This document shows positions 58,697 through 64,000 of a DNA stretch of 64,000 bases, piece after piece (within the stretch, counting starts at the first letter, position 1; each line of letters opens with the position of its first letter). Source of the DNA: Bosea vestrisii (GTDB lineage Bacteria > Pseudomonadota > Alphaproteobacteria > Rhizobiales > Beijerinckiaceae); assembly GCF_030144325.1 (NCBI RefSeq), contig NZ_CP126307.1, positions 4,988,001-5,052,000 on the forward strand, given 5' to 3'. The position numbers and the translations under genes were made by a program. The notes under the pieces are model-generated. The model saw nothing but the letters and a program-made list of their open reading frames with translations, ran no database searches and was not told the DNA's origin.

Positions 58697-60205
58697 TCAC
58701 GACCGCTTCAGCCCCGACAACCTGATCATCCCGTCGGGATTGATCACGAAGCCCTGGAGGTTGGAGCGCAGCGCGAAGAAGACGGTCTGGTTGTAGAGAT
58801 AGACGATCGGCAGCTCGTCCTGGAGGATCTTCTGGGCCGCGTCGTAGCGCTTCTTGCGCTCGGCGACGTCGTAGATCGTGCGGGCTTCGTCGAGCAGCTT
58901 GTCGACCTCGGTGTTGGAATACTTGCCGTCGTTCTGGTTGCCCTTGCTGGTGACGAACTGATGGATGTTGCCGTCCGGGTCGATGCGACCGGACCAGCCG
59001 ATCCTGCTCATCTGGAACTTGCCCTGCTGCTGGTCGCGCAATTGGCTGGCGAACTCGGTCGAGCGGATCTGGACGTCGATGCCGACCTCCTGCGCCATCG
59101 CCTGGATGACCTGGCCGAGCTGGGCGTCGACGGGGTTGTTGGTGACGAAGAGATCGACGCTGACCTTGGCGACCCCGGCCTCCTTCAGCAGCGCCTTGGC
59201 CTTGGCGACGTCGCGCGCCGGCACCGGGAAGGCGGCAGAGAGATACTGGTTGCCGGGATTGAAGGGCTGGATCATCGGCTCATAGAGCCCTTCGAACACG
59301 ACCTGGCTCAGCACCTTGCGGTCGATGGCGAGCGACAGCGCCTGGCGCACCCGCTTGTCCTTGCCCATCGGCTGGTTGGCGGCCTCGCCATGGCCGGTGT
59401 TGATGGTGATGCCCTGGTAGCCGAGATTGGCGGTGCTCTCGATCTTGAGGCTCTTGTCGGCCTTGGCCGACTTCACATCGGTCGGCGCCAGCCGCTCCAG
59501 CATGTCGAGCTCGCCGGCGCGCAGGTTGGCGAGGCGGACGGTGGTGTCGGGAATGGCGCGGTAGACGATGCGGTCGAACTGGTACTTGTCCGCCTCCCAG
59601 TGCCCCTTGAACTTATCCAGCACGATCCGGTCGTTCTGGACGCGCTCGACGAATTGGTAGGGGCCGGAGCAGATCGGCTTGGCGGTGATGTCGGGGCCGA
59701 GGCTCTTCGGTGACAGCATCATGCCGGCGCGGTCGGTGAGCTGCGCGAGTAATGTCGCATCGGGGCGTTTCAGCTTGAAGACCAGCGTCGCCGGATCGGG
59801 GGCGCTGACGCTCTCGACCGAGGCGAGCTCCGATTTGCGCAGCGAATCCGGCAGTGTCATCGCCCGCTCGATGTTGGCCTTGGCCGCTTCGGCATTGAAT
59901 GTCTCGCCGTCATGGAACTTGGCGTCGGTCCGCAGCTTCATCGTCAGCGTCAGCCCGTCGCCTGAGAACGACCATTGCGTCGCGAGCCGCGGGGTGATCT
60001 TCAGCTCCGGGTCGATGTCGACGAGCCGGTCGCACAGGCCCATGAAGACGATGCGGCCGACGAAGGTGCGCGCCTTATGCGGGTCGAGCATGTCGGGATC
60101 TTCCTGGAGCCCGATGCGCAATGTCGATGGCGATTGGGCTTGGGCTGGAAGAGCGGCGGCGAGGCTGAGCAAGGCTGCCGACGCCAGCAGAACGATGCGT
60201 TTCAT
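58697..60205 (-). CDS. ABC importer substrate-binding protein, peptide type (family 5)
   Basis: The 502-residue product has a Sec signal peptide, MKRIVLLASAALLSLAAALPAQAQ. The mature part is a family 5 binding protein, with LRTDAKFHDGETFNAEAAKANIERAM, ICSGPYQFVERVQND and RVRQALSLAIDRKVLSQVV. The start at 60205 is preferred because AAGGGGAACAGCC lies just before it. It supplies the two permeases downstream; gamma-glutamyl peptides such as glutathione are a plausible cargo given the gamma-glutamyltransferase gene in the same group. No ATPase gene is in the window. Confidence 0.9.
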   Translation of the reverse strand: MKRIVLLASAALLSLAAALPAQAQSPSTLRIGLQEDPDMLDPHKARTFVGRIVFMGLCDRLVDIDPELKITPRLATQWSFSGDGLTLTMKLRTDAKFHDGETFNAEAAKANIERAMTLPDSLRKSELASVESVSAPDPATLVFKLKRPDATLLAQLTDRAGMMLSPKSLGPDITAKPICSGPYQFVERVQNDRIVLDKFKGHWEADKYQFDRIVYRAIPDTTVRLANLRAGELDMLERLAPTDVKSAKADKSLKIESTANLGYQGITINTGHGEAANQPMGKDKRVRQALSLAIDRKVLSQVVFEGLYEPMIQPFNPGNQYLSAAFPVPARDVAKAKALLKEAGVAKVSVDLFVTNNPVDAQLGQVIQAMAQEVGIDVQIRSTEFASQLRDQQQGKFQMSRIGWSGRIDPDGNIHQFVTSKGNQNDGKYSNTEVDKLLDEARTIYDVAERKKRYDAAQKILQDELPIVYLYNQTVFFALRSNLQGFVINPDGMIRLSGLKRS

Positions 60206-60557
60206 GGCTGTTCCCCTTGTTGTTGCTTTGCTTTGATGTCGGCCCGGTGACCGGTGCGCCATCGCTCTTCGGCGATTCTGGCAGCCCCGCGGGTCATTCT
60301 AAGTTGGTCCCATTCGGTACCAAGCTGGCGCATTTTTCGGTGATCGTCGATAGGCTCGGCTTGCTCCTGCCGAGCGTTACCGTGAACATTCCACGCCAAC
60401 GCGGTTGGTGCAATGGATACAGTATGACGAATGCCAGTCGCCAACGCCTGCATGGCGGCAAGGTGGTCAAAGGCTGTCGCCGCCCGCATTAATTCTGGTA
60501 TGCAAGATTTTGGCTGGCTGCCGCAAATGAATGGCGGCGCGGCACAGGAAAGGTCTG
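60206..60557. other. 352-base divergent gap between the binding-protein and kinase genes
   Basis: No gene is supported. TTGGT and ACCAA at 60304-60308 and 60319-60323 form an imperfect inverted repeat, a possible operator. A-rich and T-rich bits near 60485-60515 (GCATTAATTCTGGTATGCAAG) could hold a promoter for the kinase gene. The rest shows nothing clear. Confidence 0.4.
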
Positions 60558-61826
60558 ATGATGCTGCTGGGTGTGATTGCCGACGACATGACGGGCGCGA
60601 CCGATGTCGCCCTGATGCTGAACCGCGCCGGGATGCGCACGGTCCAGGTCATCGGCGCGCCTGCTGCCGGCGCAAAATTGCCCGAGGCCGATGCCGTTGT
60701 CGCCGCACTGAAGTCGCGCACCAATCCTGTCGCCGAGGCCGTGGCGGATTCGCTCGCCGCCTGCGAGGCGCTATTGGCGGCTGGCGCGCGGCAGATCCTG
60801 TTCAAATACTGCTCGACCTTCGACTCGACGGCGCAGGGCAATATCGGCCCGGTAGCGGATGCGTTGATGCAGCGCCTCGGCGCTCATCAGGCCATCGTCT
60901 GTCCGGCCTTCCCGGCCAATGGCCGCTCAATCTTCCAGGGCTATCTCTTCGTCGGCGAGGTGCCACTGCACGAAAGCTCGATGAAGGACCACCCGCTGAC
61001 GCCGATGCGGGATTCCAACCTGATGCGGCTGATGGCTGCGCAGACCGGTCACAAGGTCGGGCTCGCCTCCTATGCCGCCGTCAACCAGGGCGCTGCCGCG
61101 GCGCGCAAGCGCCTGGCCGAGCTGGCGGCGGACGGCGTGCGCTACGTCGTCACCGACGCGCTCGACAACGGCCATCTGATGGTGCTCGGCGAGGCCATCT
61201 CGGACCATGTCTTGCTGACCGGCGGCTCCGGCATCGCGATGGGCCTGCCCGAGAACTTCCGCAAGGCGGGGCTTCTGCCCTGGCGCGAGACGGCGACGCA
61301 TCTCTCGGCTCCGGCCGGCCGTGCCGGCATCATCTCGGGCAGTTGCTCGACCGCGACGCGCGGGCAGATCAAGGCGGCCTTGGCGGCCGGCATCCCGGCG
61401 CTGAAGGTCGATCCGCTGGCGCTGGCCGACGGCAGCCAGACCGCAAAGGACCTGGCGGATTGGGCCTTGGCGCAGCCGGCCGACAAGCCCTTCATCGTCT
61501 ACTCCAGCGATGACCCGGCCGAGGTCGCAGCGGTGCAGGACGAGCTCGGCCGCGACAAAGCCGGCGAGACGGTCGAGCATGCTTTCGCGGAAGTCGCACG
61601 CCTTCTGAACGCCGGCGGCGTCACCCGGCTGCTGGTGGCCGGCGGCGAGACCTCCGGCGCCGTCGTGCAGGGCCTTGCCATCCGCACGCTGGAGATCGGC
61701 CCGGAGATCGATCCCGGCGTGCCCTGGACCCGCGTCGTCGACGGGCCGGACATGGTGGTGGCGTTGAAGTCGGGGAATTTCGGCGCGCCCGATTTCTTCC
61801 TCAAGGCCTGGGACCTGCTGAAGTAG
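60558..61826 (+). CDS. Four-carbon acid sugar kinase family protein (OtnK/DUF1537 type)
   Basis: The 422-residue product has the N-terminal DUF1537 domain with GVIADDMTGATDVALML and FKYCSTFDSTAQGNIG (sugar-acid binding), and a C-terminal nucleotide-binding domain with ISGSCSTATRGQI and AGGETSGAVVQGL. OtnK-type kinases phosphorylate 3-oxo-tetronates. In known pathways they occur with an oxidoreductase, an aldolase and an isomerase; none is adjacent here. The start follows CAGGAAAGGTCTG; the second of two adjacent ATGs is also possible. Confidence 0.85.
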   Translation: MMLLGVIADDMTGATDVALMLNRAGMRTVQVIGAPAAGAKLPEADAVVAALKSRTNPVAEAVADSLAACEALLAAGARQILFKYCSTFDSTAQGNIGPVADALMQRLGAHQAIVCPAFPANGRSIFQGYLFVGEVPLHESSMKDHPLTPMRDSNLMRLMAAQTGHKVGLASYAAVNQGAAAARKRLAELAADGVRYVVTDALDNGHLMVLGEAISDHVLLTGGSGIAMGLPENFRKAGLLPWRETATHLSAPAGRAGIISGSCSTATRGQIKAALAAGIPALKVDPLALADGSQTAKDLADWALAQPADKPFIVYSSDDPAEVAAVQDELGRDKAGETVEHAFAEVARLLNAGGVTRLLVAGGETSGAVVQGLAIRTLEIGPEIDPGVPWTRVVDGPDMVVALKSGNFGAPDFFLKAWDLLK

Positions 61827-61904
61827 CGCGATCGTGTCGCGGCGCCGCGCGTTTGCACTGCGGTAAACTCGTATAGGATGGCTCTTGTGGGCGCGAATTC
61901 TCGT

Positions 61905-61928
61905 CGCTCAGCCGAAACCGGCTGAGCG
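61905..61928. promoter_or_regulatory. Ten-base-stem hairpin between the kinase and malonyl-CoA decarboxylase genes
   Basis: CGCTCAGCCG, four bases, CGGCTGAGCG form a perfect stem. It lies 36 bases before the decarboxylase start and 79 after the kinase stop. It lacks a T run. It could be an operator, an mRNA stabiliser or a leader structure. Confidence 0.45.
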
Positions 61929-61963
61929 GAAAGCGCGCTGACAGCAGGCCTTTGGGGGAGCAG

Positions 61964-63292
61964 ATGGCGTTTCTTGGCGATCTCCTGACCAGCGTTGCCG
62001 ATCGCGGCCGGGCGCTGATCGGTTTCGAGCGCTTCGCACCAAACCGCCGCCGGCCGCTCGACAAGCTCTGCGAGGATCTGCTCTCGGGGCGCGGCGAGGC
62101 GTCCGGCATGGCGCTGGCGCAGGCCGTACTCGACGAATGGGAGCGGCTCGACGAGGCCGGCCGACTCGCCTTCTTCCGTCTGCTGCAGGAGCGTTTCGGA
62201 CCGGATCGCGAGCGGCTCGACGCCGCGCTGGAGCGCTATCGCGAGACGCCCGATGTCGAGGCGATCGGCCAGCTTCATCTCGCGTCCGAGCCGCGCCGGC
62301 AGGAACTCTTCCGGCGGCTCAATCTCGCGCCTGGCGGCACGCATGTGCTGGTGCGCATGCGCGAGAGCATGTTCGAGGCAATGAAGCAGGAGCCGGAGCT
62401 ATCGGTAGTCGATGCCGATTTCCGGCACCTTTTCGCCTCCTGGTTCAACCGCGGCTTTCTGGTGCTGCGTCGCATCGACTGGACCACGCCGGCCAATGTG
62501 CTGGAGAAGATCATCCGCTACGAGGCGGTTCACGCCATCAAGGACTGGGACGACCTGCGCCGCAGGCTCGAGCCGGCCGACCGGCGTTGCTTCGCCTTCT
62601 TTCATCCGCAGCTTGTCGACGAGCCGCTGATCTTCGTCGAGGTGGCGCTGACCCGCGAGAGCCCGAGCCGGATCGTCGACGTGCTGAGCGAGGAACGCGA
62701 GGTGCTGCCGGCCTCCTCCGCCACAACGGCGGTGTTCTATTCGATCTCCAACTGCCAGGAGGGCCTGCGTGGCATCTCCTTCGGCAATTTCCTGATCAAG
62801 CAGGTCGCCGAGGACCTGAAGCGGGAGCTGCGGGGGCTCGACCTCTTCGTCACGCTCTCGCCGGTACCGGGCTTCGCCCGCTGGCTCGCGCCAGCACTGG
62901 CGGAGCCGGCGGAGCTCGGCCTGACCAACGAGGAAGCTACGCTGCTGATGCAGGCGCCGGCCGAAGTCGCAGCGCTGGATGAAGTGACCTGCGCCCGCCG
63001 CGACAAGCTGCTCGGCCAGATGCTGGCGCAGTACATGCTGCGGGCGCGGAGCTCGTCGGGACGCGTGATCGACCCTGTCGCCCGCTTCCATCTCGGCAAT
63101 GGCGCGCGGCTGGAGCGCATCAATGTCGGCGGCAATCTCGCCGAGCGGGGCTTGCGCGAGTCGCATGGCGTGATGGTCAACTACCGCTACGATCTTGATG
63201 ACATCGAGGCCAATCATGAGGCCTTCGCCAGCCGCAATACGGTCGTCGCTTCGTCCTCGGTGAAGAAGCAGCTGCGGCCGGCCAAGCACTGA
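61964..63292 (+). CDS. Malonyl-CoA decarboxylase
   Basis: The 442-residue product matches malonyl-CoA decarboxylases (MatA/MLYCD), which convert malonyl-CoA to acetyl-CoA. An N-terminal helical domain is followed by the GNAT-like catalytic domain. PLIFVEVALT and SSATTAVFYSISNCQEGLRG lead to FGNFLIKQVAEDLKREL, and DPVARFHLGNGARLERIN is the conserved CoA-site region; the tail contains SHGVMVNYRYDLDDIEANHE. The ATG at 61964 follows GGGGGAGCAG with short spacing. It is followed after 38 bases by malonyl-CoA synthetase, a standard pair for malonate use. Confidence 0.92.
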   Translation: MAFLGDLLTSVADRGRALIGFERFAPNRRRPLDKLCEDLLSGRGEASGMALAQAVLDEWERLDEAGRLAFFRLLQERFGPDRERLDAALERYRETPDVEAIGQLHLASEPRRQELFRRLNLAPGGTHVLVRMRESMFEAMKQEPELSVVDADFRHLFASWFNRGFLVLRRIDWTTPANVLEKIIRYEAVHAIKDWDDLRRRLEPADRRCFAFFHPQLVDEPLIFVEVALTRESPSRIVDVLSEEREVLPASSATTAVFYSISNCQEGLRGISFGNFLIKQVAEDLKRELRGLDLFVTLSPVPGFARWLAPALAEPAELGLTNEEATLLMQAPAEVAALDEVTCARRDKLLGQMLAQYMLRARSSSGRVIDPVARFHLGNGARLERINVGGNLAERGLRESHGVMVNYRYDLDDIEANHEAFASRNTVVASSSVKKQLRPAKH

Positions 63293-63330
63293 ACAACACA
63301 CAACGGAAACGCCTGAAAGGACCCGAAATC

Positions 63331-64000
63331 ATGGGCAATCATCTGTTCGACCTGATCAAGGCCCGCATGCCGGCGCCTGACGCGCCCTTCGCGTTCCTCG
63401 ATGACGGCCGGACCTATTCCTATGCCGACATGGTCGCGGTCTCCGCCCGCTTCGCCAACGCACTGGTGGCGCTCGGCGTCAAGCCGGGCGACCGCGTCGC
63501 CGTCCAGGTCGAGAAAAGCATCGAGGCGCTGATGCTCTATCTCGGCACGGTCCGCGCCGGGGCGATCTTCCTGCCGCTCAACACCGCCTACACTCCGGCC
63601 GAGATCGAATATTTCCTCGGCGATGCCGAGCCGGCCGTCTTCGTCTGCGATCCCGCCAAGGCCGAGGCGCTGAAGCCCTTCGCAGGGAAGGCTGGCGCTA
63701 AGCTCGAGACCCTCGGCGTCGGCGCCGGCAGCCTGCTCGACAAGGCCAATACCGCCTCGGCCAAGTTCGCCGATGTCACGCGCGGCGCGGATGATCTCGC
63801 CGCCATCCTCTACACCTCCGGCACGACCGGGCGCTCCAAGGGCGCCATGCTCAGCCATGACAACCTCGCCTCGAACGCGCTGGCGCTGGTCGATTACTGG
63901 CGCTTCGGCAAGAGCGACGTGCTGCTGCACGCGCTGCCGATCTTCCATACCCACGGCCTCTTCGTCGCGACCAATGTGATCCTGTTTGCCGGCGCCGCGA
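63331..64000 (+). CDS. matB: Malonyl-CoA synthetase, N-terminal part (cut by window end)
   Basis: About 223 residues are visible and the frame runs off the window. It is an AMP-forming acyl-CoA synthetase with the P-loop-like motif YTSGTTGRSKGAMLSHDN and GVKPGDRVAVQVEKSIE, then LPIFHTHGLFVATN, characteristic of MatB. It activates malonate to malonyl-CoA. Together with the decarboxylase upstream it degrades malonate to acetyl-CoA. GAAAGGACCCGAAATC precedes the ATG. Confidence 0.88.
   Translation, partial: MGNHLFDLIKARMPAPDAPFAFLDDGRTYSYADMVAVSARFANALVALGVKPGDRVAVQVEKSIEALMLYLGTVRAGAIFLPLNTAYTPAEIEYFLGDAEPAVFVCDPAKAEALKPFAGKAGAKLETLGVGAGSLLDKANTASAKFADVTRGADDLAAILYTSGTTGRSKGAMLSHDNLASNALALVDYWRFGKSDVLLHALPIFHTHGLFVATNVILFAGAA

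Overview
The window is 64 kb of GC-rich (roughly two-thirds G+C), densely coded chromosomal DNA from an alphaproteobacterium, most likely order Hyphomicrobiales. The clues are a hisS-hisZ-hisG operon, a UPF0314/DUF2585 gene inside a glycolate oxidase operon, a CIRCE-controlled groESL operon, a CtrA-type box before a chemoreceptor gene, a SbmA/BacA-like ABC exporter and several families of palindromic intergenic repeats. A Bosea-like organism is my inference from gene content; no rRNA is present to test it. No tRNA, rRNA, CRISPR array, prophage or insertion sequence was recognised.

Layout. 1-3.8 kb: end of an aminotransferase, an AbrB membrane protein, an SMP-30 lactonase and a LysR regulator. 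3.9-9.2 kb: glycolate oxidase operon glcD-glcE-(DUF2585)-glcF, interrupted after glcD by a small GIY-YIG nuclease gene that sits between two copies of a palindromic repeat. 9.2-14.9 kb: lipoprotein, hisS, hisZ, hisG, META-domain protein. 15-20 kb: SbmA/BacA-like ABC protein, DoxX, groEL, groES. 20-26.3 kb: small housekeeping and regulatory genes (MarR, thioesterase, AraC, VOC, DUF930, EamA transporter, acetyltransferase, TSUP exporter). 26.4-32.1 kb: envelope genes (flippase, two L,D-transpeptidases, DUF2076 protein, UDP-glucose dehydrogenase). 32.4-36.6 kb: chemoreceptor, globin, MATE pump.

36.8-60.2 kb is a long catabolic region for amino-acid derivatives: an M20 carbamoylase, an amidase, an oligopeptide-type ABC importer (binding protein and two permeases, no ATPase), an N-carbamoyl-D-amino-acid hydrolase, an unknown protein, a deacetylase-type amidohydrolase, an acetyltransferase, RidA and a D-threonine aldolase/D-serine dehydratase-like enzyme. 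Next come a GntR regulator divergent from a TRAP transporter plus a DapA-family enzyme, and then, on the minus strand, a second ATPase-less peptide ABC importer followed by a gamma-glutamyltransferase and DUF1028. The genes suggest import of N-substituted or D-amino acids and gamma-glutamyl peptides, removal of the N-substituent, and breakdown of the amino acid. 60.5-64 kb: an OtnK-type kinase and malonyl-CoA decarboxylase followed by malonyl-CoA synthetase (cut by the window end).

Four genes (glcF, an amidase, a DUF2076 protein and the D-threonine aldolase-like gene) carry six single-base shifts, all in G or C runs. All motifs on both sides of the shifts are intact, so base-calling errors are a likelier cause than true pseudogenes. 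The most interesting candidates for follow-up are the repeat-flanked GIY-YIG unit, the catabolic region with its unknown protein, a stretch of unusual codon use inside hisS, and a 17-bp-armed inverted repeat covering a ribosome binding site at 20.5 kb.
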